A DNA stretch of 34,116 bases from an uncultured Eubacteriales bacterium (lineage in GTDB: Bacteria; Bacillota; Clostridia; Oscillospirales; Acutalibacteraceae), in the NCBI GenBank assembly GCA_948968885.1, contig CAREUR010000012.1:1-34116 (forward strand), in the 5' to 3' direction. Positions 5,709-14,592 of this stretch are shown here, piece by piece. The first letter of the stretch is position 1; each line of letters begins with the position of its first letter. Under the pieces are notes generated by a model. It had not been told where the DNA came from. It made no database searches and saw only the letters and a program-made list of their open reading frames with translations. A program made the translations under genes and the position numbers.

Positions 5709-7103
5709 TTATTTAAAAATCCGCTTAGCAGCAAGATTCATGACGCGGGCAGCGATGGGGCCAGCGGTCTTGGAGCCATATCCAGCGTTCTCGACAATAA
5801 CAGAAAATGCAAGAGGCCTAATTTCATCGGCAGCAAAGCCAATCATCCAACCGTGAGGCTCTTTGCCATCACCAACTTCGGCAGTTCCAGTCTTTGCACA
5901 AACGTTCAAGCCCGGAAACATCGAGTCGCCGTAATTCGCAGTAACGTTGTAGCGCATCATTTCTTTAAGCTTGTTAGCAACAGGCTCGCTCAATAGGGAT
6001 TCTGTAGCGGTGCTTTTCTCAAAAAAACCATTGCTGTCGGATTGATTAGCACCCGAATAAAAAATATCGTCAATAATGTGCGGCATAACGGCGTTGCCGA
6101 AGTTCGCAATGGCGCCCATCAGGATGACGCTGTGCATGGGGTTGAGCAAATCGGTGTGCTGCCCGACGCCGGACCAACCCAGATTGCAACTATCGGCGTC
6201 GTAAACGTCATAAACGCTCTTTTTGGTCTCGATCCGGTCAAAACTGAAACTGCGGTTAAAGCCCATGGCATTCGCGGTTTTCGCCATGTAAGACTTGCCC
6301 AAATCAATTGCCAAATTCGCAAAATAAATGTTGCAAGACCTCATCATAGCGTCCTTCAGGCTAATTTCGCCATGAGTGCCCATGCAAGTGATTTTCTTGC
6401 CGCTCACAGTCTCAACCTGCCGGCAGGAGTAGGTTTTGTGCTCAGTGCCGTCCAAAAAAGTCAGCCCGGCCGCGCTAGTAACGAGCTTAAAGACGGACCC
6501 TGGCGCATAGGACGCGCTAACAACGCGGTTAATGTAGGCGCCCTCGTATTGGCCGGTCTTGTCGGCGGAAACCACGTCGGGACGGTAAGGGTCGAAGGTT
6601 GGAGTGCTCACCATGCAGAGAATCTCGCCAGTTTTGTAATTATAAACACACACGGCGCCCTTGCGGTCACCCAATGCGGTCAGCGCAGTCTTGCAAAGTT
6701 CGCTATCTATGGTCACTCGGATATTCTTGCTTTGCTTAAAAAAGTCCGGCGCGCCCGCGCCAAAGACGATGCTATACCCACAGAGCTCGTCGCGGTACAA
6801 ATTCTGCACAGAAGTCGCAATATGGGCAGTGTCGTCGCCCACTGTGTGCAGAACCGCCTTACGGGTGGCCTCGTCTTTGTGATAAACCCGCTTGCCGTCT
6901 TTGCTGTGAGCCAGAACAACGCCGTTCCGATCCAGAATGTCGCCGCCGACCAGCAGATTAACCCCGGCAAAGTGCTTGTTAATCGGGCTGAGCGCCCACA
7001 AGTTGGCCGACCTGGCGAACCGATACACAAAGAGGCCGATTCCGCATAGAAAAGTCAGGCTCAGCAGAGTCAGTACAATGGAGCGCGACCGAGTATTCTT
7101 CAT
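5709..7103 (-). CDS. Class B penicillin-binding protein (PbpA/FtsI-like transpeptidase), short form
   Basis: Transpeptidase that cross-links peptidoglycan outside the membrane. The 464-residue protein has an N-terminal anchor (about 9-29), a short linker domain with ILDRNGVVLA (56-65), and a transpeptidase domain with the three active-site motifs: SVFK with Ser203, SCN at 256-258 and KTGT at 404-407. It lacks the PASTA domains and long N-terminal module of the dcw-cluster PBP. ATG at 7103 lies 22 bases after the FHA-RodA gene stop; the pair fits the usual RodA/FtsW plus class B PBP polymerase-crosslinker complex and resembles RodA-PbpA pairs of Actinobacteria. Confidence 0.9.
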   Translation of the reverse strand: MKNTRSRSIVLTLLSLTFLCGIGLFVYRFARSANLWALSPINKHFAGVNLLVGGDILDRNGVVLAHSKDGKRVYHKDEATRKAVLHTVGDDTAHIATSVQNLYRDELCGYSIVFGAGAPDFFKQSKNIRVTIDSELCKTALTALGDRKGAVCVYNYKTGEILCMVSTPTFDPYRPDVVSADKTGQYEGAYINRVVSASYAPGSVFKLVTSAAGLTFLDGTEHKTYSCRQVETVSGKKITCMGTHGEISLKDAMMRSCNIYFANLAIDLGKSYMAKTANAMGFNRSFSFDRIETKKSVYDVYDADSCNLGWSGVGQHTDLLNPMHSVILMGAIANFGNAVMPHIIDDIFYSGANQSDSNGFFEKSTATESLLSEPVANKLKEMMRYNVTANYGDSMFPGLNVCAKTGTAEVGDGKEPHGWMIGFAADEIRPLAFSVIVENAGYGSKTAGPIAARVMNLAAKRIFK

Positions 7104-7125
7104 AAACGTTCACCTACATCGAGAA

Positions 7126-8790
7126 TTAATTGCGTTTAAGCGCGTACGTGCGCTCGTCGGCGGACTTTATAAACGCCAAAAGCGCGAAAGAAGAGATCAT
7201 GCTGGAGCCTCCGTGGCTAACAAAGGGCAGAGTGACGCCAGTTAGCGGCAAGATGTCGGTAGTGCCAAAAATATGTAAAGCTGCCTGAAAAACCAGCATA
7301 GTCGCGGCGGCACAAGAGGCAATCGAGTAAAACGTAGACCGGCTCTTGCTGCTCTGCCTGCGAGCTAGAAACGAAAACCCAGCAATAATCAAAGCGATGC
7401 TCAAAGCGATAACCAAGCCCAGCTCTTCGCAGACCATACCGAAAATCAAGTCTCCAGTGGCCGAAAAAATATTTTTAAGGTACCCGTTCCCAATGCCCAC
7501 ACCAATCAGCCCGCCGCTCGCGCTGTACGTCAGAACCCTAGTCTGCTGGAAGCCCAGGTCGTTAACGTGCTCCCAAACGTGCCCCCACACGGCAAAGCGG
7601 TCCTTTATGTAGGGTTTGAAGGTAAGAATCAAAAACAGCGCCAAAACTGCCGTAGAACACGATAGAATCAGCGTGCGAAAGCTCCCGGAGCGCATAAAGG
7701 AGATGACCAGAAAAGCGACGAAAAACACGCAGGCGGTGCCGAAGTCCTTCATAAGAAAAAGAAAAATGATGCAGATAGCCGAAAAGGCGATGAAGCCCGT
7801 CAGATTCTTGGTTGTCTGCAGTTCGTCCAGAGTCGAGGAGCCAACAAAAATAAAAGCGATCTTTACAAACTCCGAGGGCTGAAAGGAGAAGGAAGCGATC
7901 CGAACCCAGTTGCGGGCGCCGTTTATCTCCCTCGCAAAAACCAGGTTAAAAACAAAAAGCGCAATGGCCAAGATCGCAATCAGAAAGCGCATTTTGCTGG
8001 CAATGTCGGGGTTCTTGATGAACCAAATTATCAAGTAGAACAGAACCATGCCAATGCAGATCGTCGCAAGCTGCAGATAGACCTCCTCGGGCTTTGCAAA
8101 GCTTATCAACGTCAGTCCTACGCCAGAGAGAAATATGGCCAAGGTCTCGAGCTCGAAGGTGCGGCGCTTTATGATGAACATCGAAACGGCAAAAAATACC
8201 CACGAAAGAGCAGTGAAGGCTAAAACCGGAGCCATCGCCAAAAGGTTGACAGACTGGGATTCTATGACGGTTTGGGTTAAAATCAAACCGAAAAACAGCG
8301 TGACTAAAAATAGCTTTCTGGCGGACTTTATGGGCCGAGGACTAATAAGCGTGGGCTCGGAATTAGACGAAATCTCGCGCGAGTCAGAACTTTTGCGCAG
8401 AACGAGCTTAGTGTTGCCGATGGATATAGCGTCGTTGATGCCAATTTTGGCCTTGCCCTTGATTTTTTCGCCATTAAGAAAAACGCCGGACTTGGAGTGC
8501 GTGTCCGAAACGAACCAGCCCTTTTTGCGCCGAAAAAGCACCGCGTGGTCTCGAGAAACAGTGCTATCGTCAACGAAAATATCGCAGCTCTTGCTGCGCC
8601 CAATGCTGTTCTCCCAAAACAAAACCGGATACTCTTGCCGAGTCTTGGGGTTTTGCAAAATAACCAAAGCGCCCTTGCCGCGGGTCTGGTTGCGCATTGA
8701 CAAAAAACAAGAGACGAATATAATAAAACTTAAAAGCGCCAAAGCAGCCTTAATCGCGACCGCAGCTACGGGGATAATGTTTGTACTCAT
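7126..8790 (-). CDS. FHA domain fused to an FtsW/RodA/SpoVE glycosyltransferase
   Basis: The 554-residue protein starts with a membrane helix (about 10-32). An FHA domain follows (about 60-133) with GRS at 64-66, SRDHA at 79-83 and LNG at 105-107, which would bind phosphothreonine peptides. The rest (about 155-550) is a polytopic SEDS domain ending with TLPFVSHGGSS, the SEDS signature; SEDS proteins polymerise lipid II into glycan strands. It is about 150 residues longer than a normal FtsW or RodA, owing to the fused FHA part. It is translated ahead of a class B PBP. The fusion suggests control of wall synthesis by a PASTA-type Ser/Thr kinase, which is not encoded here. ATG at 8790 follows GCGAGG. 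Confidence 0.88.
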   Translation of the reverse strand: MSTNIIPVAAVAIKAALALLSFIIFVSCFLSMRNQTRGKGALVILQNPKTRQEYPVLFWENSIGRSKSCDIFVDDSTVSRDHAVLFRRKKGWFVSDTHSKSGVFLNGEKIKGKAKIGINDAISIGNTKLVLRKSSDSREISSNSEPTLISPRPIKSARKLFLVTLFFGLILTQTVIESQSVNLLAMAPVLAFTALSWVFFAVSMFIIKRRTFELETLAIFLSGVGLTLISFAKPEEVYLQLATICIGMVLFYLIIWFIKNPDIASKMRFLIAILAIALFVFNLVFAREINGARNWVRIASFSFQPSEFVKIAFIFVGSSTLDELQTTKNLTGFIAFSAICIIFLFLMKDFGTACVFFVAFLVISFMRSGSFRTLILSCSTAVLALFLILTFKPYIKDRFAVWGHVWEHVNDLGFQQTRVLTYSASGGLIGVGIGNGYLKNIFSATGDLIFGMVCEELGLVIALSIALIIAGFSFLARRQSSKSRSTFYSIASCAAATMLVFQAALHIFGTTDILPLTGVTLPFVSHGGSSMISSFALLAFIKSADERTYALKRN

Positions 8791-8853
8791 GATAAGCCTC
8801 GCTTTTGCTGTGTTTTTGGTTGAATTAAAATTTTAATTTTATTTTTTGACAAT

Positions 8854-8881
8854 ATTTTAGCATAAATTTTAGTTTAGTCAA
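8854..8881 (-). promoter_or_regulatory. Promoter for the FHA-RodA/PBP operon
   Basis: On the minus strand TTGACT (8876-8881), 16 bases, TAAAAT (8854-8859). It is 64 bases upstream of the start codon in the divergent interval 8791-9001. Confidence 0.55.
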
Positions 8882-8957
8882 ACCGCAGCCGCAAGGGGAG
8901 CAGATGGTGGGTGGTGAGCTTTTTTGTGTGTGGAGGTATATAAATTGCGAGATTTTA

Positions 8958-8966
8958 TGGTATAAT
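8958..8966 (+). promoter_or_regulatory. Extended -10 promoter for ymfF-ymfH-lgt
   Basis: TGG followed by TATAAT (8961-8966) is an extended -10 element. No good -35 is present at 17-18 bases. It lies 36 bases before the ymfF start. Confidence 0.5.
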
Positions 8967-9001
8967 AAACTTGTAATTTGATTGTGGTGGGAGGACTGCA
9001 G

Positions 9002-10291
9002 ATGCAAAGCAAATTTTCTCGGCTGGAAATTGCCCCCGGTGTCAGCTTTAACGCCATTAAGGACGATCGCTTTAAAACGGGCAGAATTTCTGTAACCATG
9101 TTTTTGCCTCTTGAGAGGGAAACGGCCGCGGTTTATGCGGTTTTGCCGTTTGTGCTAACCAATTCTTGTCGTAAATATCCCGACTTTACGAGCCTAAATC
9201 GGCATCTGGAGGAGCTTTATGGAGCTTCGCTTTTTGCAGACGTAAACAAAATGGGCGAAATGCAGGCGCTCACGGTTGCAGTTTCCTTCTTGGACGACAA
9301 GTTCACGCTGGGTGGAGAGAATTTATCGTGCAGCCTAACGCAGCTTCTCTGCGACATTTTGTTCGACCCGCTGCTCACAGAGGCCGGCGCCTTTAAAGAA
9401 GATAACGTGGAGCAGGAAAAACGCCAGCTTATTGAGCTCATCGACTCGGAGTACAGCGATAAAAAGGCGTTTGCCAAAACTCGGTGCGAGCAGATAATGT
9501 GCCAGGATGAGAAGTTTGGGATCAGCAAATGGGGCGAAAAAGAGGAAGTTGTAGCACTGCCGCCAAAGGACATCGTAAAAGCGTGGCAAACTGCGCTAAA
9601 GACGGCCAAAATAGAGATCATGGCGCTGGGTGACTTGGATGAAAAGTCAGCACTGGCGGGATTTAAAGAGGCATTTTCTAAGATAAAAAGAGAAAACGTG
9701 GCCAAGTTCGAGACGCAGGTGATCGGAAAGGCGGAAAAAGTTAAGGAGCAGTGCGAAAAGCAAGACGTGGCGCAGTGCAAACTGGTGATGGGCTTTAGGA
9801 CGGGCGCCGCGCAGACAGACCCCGAAGTAATGGCCGTTAGAGTGGCTGTCGCGCTGTTTGGAGCAACGCCGCAGTCAAAACTGTTTTTGAACGTGCGCGA
9901 AAAGCTGAGTCTGTGCTACTATTGTGCCGCAAAGTATGATAGAATCAAAGGTATAATGCTGGTTCAGAGCGGGGTGGAGCAAAAGAACCTCGAAAAAGCC
10001 AGGGCCGAGATATTGAATCAGCTGGATGAGATAAAAAACGGAAACTTCACCGACGCCGAGCTTGACGATACCAAGCGGAGTTTGGCTAACAGCTACCGAA
10101 CAATTGGCGATTTTTTGAGCGGACTTGAGAATTTTTATCTTTCGCAGGTTTTTGACGGTGAATTTTTGGCTCCGGAGCAGTTCCTAGAGGCCATGGAAAA
10201 GGTCTCGAAGGAGCAGGTGGCGGCCGCCGCAAAATTGATCACGCTGGACACGGTGTACGCGCTGGTGGGGAGCGAGGAGGTTGCAAGATGA
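9002..10291 (+). CDS. ymfF: M16-family peptidase-like protein YmfF (inactive partner)
   Basis: The 429-residue protein has the insulinase (M16) fold but no HxxEH zinc motif: the place where it should lie reads LPFVLTNSC before the conserved DFTSLNRHLEELYGAS. The C-terminal half keeps the family stretch KLSLCYYCAAKYDRIKG. In Bacillota such proteins pair with an active HxxEH partner encoded next to them, as YmfF-YmfH; these have been linked to elongation factor P modification in Bacillus. ATG at 9002 is chosen because GGGAGG (8989-8994) lies 7 bases upstream; TTG at 8978 has no such site. The stop overlaps the next start (ATGA at 10288-10291), so the two subunits are translated together. Confidence 0.82.
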   Translation: MQSKFSRLEIAPGVSFNAIKDDRFKTGRISVTMFLPLERETAAVYAVLPFVLTNSCRKYPDFTSLNRHLEELYGASLFADVNKMGEMQALTVAVSFLDDKFTLGGENLSCSLTQLLCDILFDPLLTEAGAFKEDNVEQEKRQLIELIDSEYSDKKAFAKTRCEQIMCQDEKFGISKWGEKEEVVALPPKDIVKAWQTALKTAKIEIMALGDLDEKSALAGFKEAFSKIKRENVAKFETQVIGKAEKVKEQCEKQDVAQCKLVMGFRTGAAQTDPEVMAVRVAVALFGATPQSKLFLNVREKLSLCYYCAAKYDRIKGIMLVQSGVEQKNLEKARAEILNQLDEIKNGNFTDAELDDTKRSLANSYRTIGDFLSGLENFYLSQVFDGEFLAPEQFLEAMEKVSKEQVAAAAKLITLDTVYALVGSEEVAR

Positions 10292-11580
10292 TTTTGAAAG
10301 AAGTGAAGAGCAATCGGTTGGGGGACAAGTACTTTTGCGTCGAGCACGCTTCGGGTCTGAGGGTTTTTGTGTACCCCAAACGCGGCCACAGCTCAACTTA
10401 CGCGATAATTGGCACAAAATATGGCTCGATTAATACCAGCTTTAAGCCATGCGGAGAAAACGACGTTATGCAGGTGCCCGATGGAATCGCGCATTACCTG
10501 GAACACAAGCTCTTTGAGAGCGAAGATGGCGACGCTTTTTCAAAGTATGCAAAGACCGGAGCCTCTGCCAACGCCTACACCTCGTTCGACATGACTTGCT
10601 ACTTATTTTCTTGCACCGAGAAATTCGAGAAGTCACTGAAAATCCTCTTGGAGCTAGTGCAGTCGCCGTATTTCACGCCGGAAAACGTCGAAAAAGAGCG
10701 TGGGATCATTGGCCAAGAGATAAGAATGTACGACGATGACCCATCCTGGCGGGTGATGTTTAATTTGCTCGGTGCGATGTATCACAAGCACCCCGTGAAG
10801 GTGGATATAGCGGGCACGGTAGAGTCGATTGCGAAGATCACGCCCGAGAATTTGTATAAGTGCTACAAGAATTTTTACAATCCGAGCAACATGGTGCTTT
10901 GCGTTGCCGGAAACGTAGACCCAGAGCGGGTTTTTGAGCTTGTGGACGAGCTGATTAAGCCAAACGACGGTAAGGTTCCGGAGTGCATATTCCCTGAAGA
11001 GCCCTATAACGTCGTAACGGACAGGGTCGAGCAGCATTTCGAGATCGCAATGCCAACGTTTCAGCTGGGATTCAAGGAGAAGGCCGGCAAAGACCCGCTA
11101 ACCGAAGAACAGCTGGTGCAGACGGATATAATCTTGCAGGCGCTGGCGTCGAAGTCGTCGCGGCTTTACAAGCGCCTGTTGGACGAGAGCTTGATAAACG
11201 ACTCCTTTGGCTATGAGTATTTTGAGGGGCGCGGCTATGCGGCGGTTATTTTCTCTGGTGAGTCGAAGGTCCCCGACAAGACGGCAAAAATCATAAAGGA
11301 GGCGATTGATGAGCTTCACAAAAACGGCGTGGACAAGGATGACTTTGAGCGGGCTAAAAAACTGGTTTATGGCCGAAACGTCGCGATGCTTAATAGCGCG
11401 GAGAATATCGCGAACGAAATGATGAAGCTGTCTTTTGCCGGCCGGGAGCTATTTCATGCGGTCGAATGCATCGCAAACACCACGCTGGATCAAGTAAACG
11501 ATCGGTTGAAGCATCAGCTCGACAACAAAAATTCGTCGCTGTCCGTAGTGCTGCCGATGCCGGGCAAAAAGGGAAAGTGA
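10288..11580 (+). CDS. ymfH: M16-family zinc metallopeptidase YmfH (active partner)
   Basis: The 430-residue protein carries the inverted zinc motif HYLEH at 69-73, with Glu72 as catalytic base and the downstream EKERGIIGQEI (136-145) supplying the third ligand, probably Glu144. These features define M16 peptidases. Its N-terminus continues with the conserved GASANAYTSFDMTCYLF. It overlaps ymfF by 4 bases and likely forms a heterodimer with it. Substrate unknown. Confidence 0.85.
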   Translation: MILKEVKSNRLGDKYFCVEHASGLRVFVYPKRGHSSTYAIIGTKYGSINTSFKPCGENDVMQVPDGIAHYLEHKLFESEDGDAFSKYAKTGASANAYTSFDMTCYLFSCTEKFEKSLKILLELVQSPYFTPENVEKERGIIGQEIRMYDDDPSWRVMFNLLGAMYHKHPVKVDIAGTVESIAKITPENLYKCYKNFYNPSNMVLCVAGNVDPERVFELVDELIKPNDGKVPECIFPEEPYNVVTDRVEQHFEIAMPTFQLGFKEKAGKDPLTEEQLVQTDIILQALASKSSRLYKRLLDESLINDSFGYEYFEGRGYAAVIFSGESKVPDKTAKIIKEAIDELHKNGVDKDDFERAKKLVYGRNVAMLNSAENIANEMMKLSFAGRELFHAVECIANTTLDQVNDRLKHQLDNKNSSLSVVLPMPGKKGK

Positions 11581-11582
11581 GT

Positions 11583-12422
11583 ATGTTTTCAACGATTTAT
11601 AATGTTAAATTTCCGGGCTTGAATTTAAATTTCAGAGTGGCGCCGGTTGCCTTTAGACTGGGCAGCGTACCTGTGTATTGGTACGGAATAATCATCTGCA
11701 CCGCGTTTGTTTTGGCGCTATGCTACGTTTTGGCCAATTGCAATCGGTTTGGCATTAACCAAAATGCTATGGTGGACGCTGTGATCGTGGGTCTGGTGTT
11801 TGGGATAATTGGTGCCAGGCTGTATTACGTGATTTTCTTCCCTGGCGATGTCTATTTAAGGGATCCGATCAAGATCCTGCACATTAACGAGGGCGGCATA
11901 GCCATCTACGGCGGGCTAATTGGCGGCATTTTGGGCGGTCTTATTGTTGCAAAAAAGAAAAAAATTAACATAATGGCGGCGTTAGATCTGGCTTCGTTGG
12001 GCTTTTTGATTGGACAAAGTGTGGGCAGATGGGGAAATTTTGTTAATCAGGAGGCCTTCGGACAAGAAACAGCGAGCATTTTCGGTATGATTAGTGAGAA
12101 TACTGGCGGAGTAGCGGTGTATCCATGCTTTTTGTATGAGTCTGTTTGGTGCTTGGCGGGCTTCTTGATTTTGCACTTCTTCAGCATTGACCGAAAAAAG
12201 TACGACGGGCAGATTTTCTTGCTCTACATTGTTTGGTACGGATCGGCGAGATTTATTATCGAGGCTTTGCGGACCGATAGCCTGTTTGTGCCGGGAATTA
12301 ACTTGAAAATTTCACAAATAGTGGCATTGGTTAGCGTTGCAGTGGGAGCTTACTTTTTATTTAGGCTTAGAAACAGGCGCAGCAGAGGCAGATTGCTGAA
12401 GATTAATTTGCCAAAAGGCTGA
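11583..12422 (+). CDS. lgt: Prolipoprotein diacylglyceryl transferase
   Basis: Lgt transfers diacylglycerol from phosphatidylglycerol to the lipobox cysteine of prolipoproteins, the first step in lipoprotein maturation. The signature GRWGNFVNQEAFG is present, along with YWYGIIICTAF near the start and HINEGGIAIYGGLIGG. There are about seven membrane segments. From ATG at 11583 it has 279 residues. GTG at 11577, overlapping the ymfH stop, is an alternative in the same frame; AAGGGAAA just upstream serves either. Downstream of ymfH in an apparent operon. The ending is basic (RNRRSRGR), as usual for a cytoplasmic tail. Confidence 0.93.
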   Translation: MFSTIYNVKFPGLNLNFRVAPVAFRLGSVPVYWYGIIICTAFVLALCYVLANCNRFGINQNAMVDAVIVGLVFGIIGARLYYVIFFPGDVYLRDPIKILHINEGGIAIYGGLIGGILGGLIVAKKKKINIMAALDLASLGFLIGQSVGRWGNFVNQEAFGQETASIFGMISENTGGVAVYPCFLYESVWCLAGFLILHFFSIDRKKYDGQIFLLYIVWYGSARFIIEALRTDSLFVPGINLKISQIVALVSVAVGAYFLFRLRNRRSRGRLLKINLPKG

Positions 12423-12481
12423 TTTTATCGTAAATTTGCGGGTTGTTCATAGTTTTGAAAGATATTTTGGGGTGATTTTAG

Positions 12482-14290
12482 GTGTTGTTCCCACGCGAGC
12501 AGATTAGGAATTTTAGCATCATAGCGCACATCGACCACGGCAAGTCTACGTTGGCGGACAGAATTCTGGAGCTGACGCAGTCTGTCGCCACGCGGGACAT
12601 GTCGGCGCAGGTGCTGGACAACATGGAGCTGGAGAAGGAGCGAGGGATCACCATCAAGGCGCGGGCGGTGACGCTTTTGTACAAGGCGGACGACGGCAAG
12701 GAGTACGTCTTCAACTTGATTGACACGCCCGGGCACGTCGATTTTAACTATGAGGTTTCGCGGTCATTGGCGGCCTGTGAGGGCGCGGTCTTGGTGGTAG
12801 ATGCCTCGCAGGGGATAGAGGCGCAGACCTTGGCCAATACATACCTCGCGGTGGACGCCGGACTCGAGATCGTGCCGGTTATAAACAAAATAGACCTGCC
12901 GAGCGCAGATCCAGAGCGGGTTAAGACCGAAATTGAAGATATAATTGGCATTCCAGCAGATGAAGCACCGCTGATCTCAGCCAAGACGGGGTTAAACGTT
13001 AAGGACGTGCTTGAAAGCGTTGTGAAGATGGTTCCAGCGCCGGTGGGAGACCCGAAAAAGCCACTGCAGGCGCTGATTTTTGACTCGTACTATGATGTTT
13101 ACAAGGGTGTGGTGATTTATGTGCGGGTGAAGGACGGCGCGGTCAAAGTTGGCGACGAGATCAAGCTGATGGCGACCGGTGCAAAATTCACTGTGGTGGA
13201 GTGCGGATTCTTGCATGCAACATCTATTGAACCGCGGCCAGAACTGGTGGCAGGCGAAGTTGGCTATATCTCGGCGTCGATAAAATCTATAAACGATGCG
13301 AGAGTTGGCGATACCGTCACAACAACGCAGAACCCCGCAAAGGAGCCGCTGCCGGGCTACAGGGCGGTTAACCCGATGGTTTTTTGCGGAATTTACCCTG
13401 TGGATGGCTCGAAATATGGCGACTTAAGGGATGCGCTCGAAAAGTTGCAGCTGAACGATGCCTCGCTGTCGTTTGAGCCGGAAACATCTGTAGCGCTTGG
13501 GTTTGGCTTTAGATGTGGCTTCTTGGGACTTTTGCATATGGAAATCATCCAGGAGCGGCTGGAAAGAGAATACGGACTGGACATCATAACAACGGCGCCC
13601 AGCGTCATATATAAGCTCACAAAGACCGACGGTGCGGTGGTTTATATAGATAACCCGACAAGTTACCCCGAGCCAAGCGTGATTGAGAAGGCAGAGGAGC
13701 CCATGACAAATGCGCACATCTACGCTCCGTCTGAATACGTAGGGAATATTATGGAGCTTTGCCAGGAGCGGCGCGGGGTCTTCAAAGACATGAAGTACAT
13801 AGACGACAGCCGGGTGGACATCCACTACGCGCTGCCGCTCAACGAGATTGTGTACGACTTTTTTGATGCGCTGAAGTCTAAAACCAAGGGCTATGCGTCG
13901 TTTGACTACGAAATCATAGGCTACACCGAGTCGGACCTAGCCAAGCTAGATATCATGCTAAACGGAGAGGTGGTGGATGCCCTCTCGTTCATTATTCATC
14001 GGGACAAAGCCTATCAAAGGGCACGAAAAATGGCAGAAAAGCTGAAAGAGAAAATCCCAAGACAGCTCTTCGAAGTGCCAATCCAAGCCTGCATAGGTGG
14101 CAAGGTAATCGCCCGAGAAACCGTAAAAGCGATGTGCAAAGACGTGCTGGCCAAATGTTACGGCGGAGATATCTCTCGCAAGAAAAAGCTGCTAGAAAAG
14201 CAAAAAGAAGGCAAAAAACGCATGCGACAAATAGGATCAGTCGAAGTGCCTCAAGATGCCTTCATGTCCGTATTAAAGCTTGATGAGTGA
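12482..14290 (+). CDS. lepA: Elongation factor 4 (LepA)
   Basis: Ribosome-bound GTPase that back-translocates or assists ribosomes under stress. The G-motifs are all visible: AHIDHGKST (G1), DTPGH (G3), NKIDLPSAD (G4) and SAKTG (G5). EF-G-like domains follow, and the LepA-specific C-terminus has KKKLLEKQKEGKKRMRQIG. 602 residues, full length. The start is GTG at 12482 (or TTG at 12485), after GGGGTGAT at about 12469-12476. 59 bases after lgt, probably the same transcript. Confidence 0.96.
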   Translation: MLFPREQIRNFSIIAHIDHGKSTLADRILELTQSVATRDMSAQVLDNMELEKERGITIKARAVTLLYKADDGKEYVFNLIDTPGHVDFNYEVSRSLAACEGAVLVVDASQGIEAQTLANTYLAVDAGLEIVPVINKIDLPSADPERVKTEIEDIIGIPADEAPLISAKTGLNVKDVLESVVKMVPAPVGDPKKPLQALIFDSYYDVYKGVVIYVRVKDGAVKVGDEIKLMATGAKFTVVECGFLHATSIEPRPELVAGEVGYISASIKSINDARVGDTVTTTQNPAKEPLPGYRAVNPMVFCGIYPVDGSKYGDLRDALEKLQLNDASLSFEPETSVALGFGFRCGFLGLLHMEIIQERLEREYGLDIITTAPSVIYKLTKTDGAVVYIDNPTSYPEPSVIEKAEEPMTNAHIYAPSEYVGNIMELCQERRGVFKDMKYIDDSRVDIHYALPLNEIVYDFFDALKSKTKGYASFDYEIIGYTESDLAKLDIMLNGEVVDALSFIIHRDKAYQRARKMAEKLKEKIPRQLFEVPIQACIGGKVIARETVKAMCKDVLAKCYGGDISRKKKLLEKQKEGKKRMRQIGSVEVPQDAFMSVLKLDE

Positions 14291-14311
14291 ATAATCTTGC
14301 CCATCAAGCTT
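14276..14311. terminator. Inverted repeat between lepA and the tRNA genes, possible bidirectional terminator
   Basis: AAGCTTGATG (14276-14285) and CATCAAGCTT (14302-14311) form a perfect 10-pair stem with a 16-base loop. It overlaps the lepA stop and separates convergent transcripts. The T-runs that follow on either strand are weak. Confidence 0.45.
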
Positions 14312-14348
14312 AATTTAATGCGAAGTTCAATTTTTTAAAAATTAAAAA

Positions 14349-14423
14349 TGGTGACCCGGACGGGATTTGAACCCGTGTTACCGCCGTGAAAGGGCGGTGT
14401 CTTAACCGCTTGACCACCGGGCC
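14349..14423 (-). tRNA. tRNA-Glu (anticodon TTC)
   Basis: Read on the minus strand it folds as a cloverleaf with acceptor GGCCCGG paired to CCGGGTC, anticodon loop CTTTCAC with anticodon TTC, and T-loop GGTTCAAATCC. CCA is encoded. 75 bases. Confidence 0.96.
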
Positions 14424-14449
14424 ATTGATTCATAGAGCAAATACCAAAG

Positions 14450-14526
14450 TGGTAGCGGTAATTGGATTTGAACCAATGACACTCCGGGTATGAACCGAAT
14501 GCTCTAGCCAACTGAGCTATACCGCC
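14450..14526 (-). tRNA. tRNA-Met (anticodon CAT, elongator type)
   Basis: On the minus strand the acceptor GGCGGTA pairs with TACCGCT, the anticodon stem TTCGG/CCGGA encloses TTCATAC (anticodon CAT), and CCA is encoded. The elongator-type acceptor is fully paired at its end (G-U), unlike initiator tRNA. 26 bases upstream of tRNA-Glu, the same transcript. Confidence 0.93.
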
Positions 14527-14556
14527 GTGTATGCGCTCAAACAGTGAACGAAGACT

Positions 14557-14585
14557 ATTATATTATAAAAAAGCGCGATTGTCAA
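14557..14585 (-). promoter_or_regulatory. Perfect consensus promoter for the tRNA-Met/tRNA-Glu transcript
   Basis: On the minus strand TTGACA (14580-14585), 17 bases, TATAAT (14557-14562). Confidence 0.88.
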
Positions 14586-14592
14586 CACCTTT

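Noticed and set aside
6042..7049. 335-codon open frame on the plus strand
   Set aside because: It is the antisense shadow of the PBP gene 5709-7103, whose active-site motifs are clear. The antisense frame has no recognisable domain.
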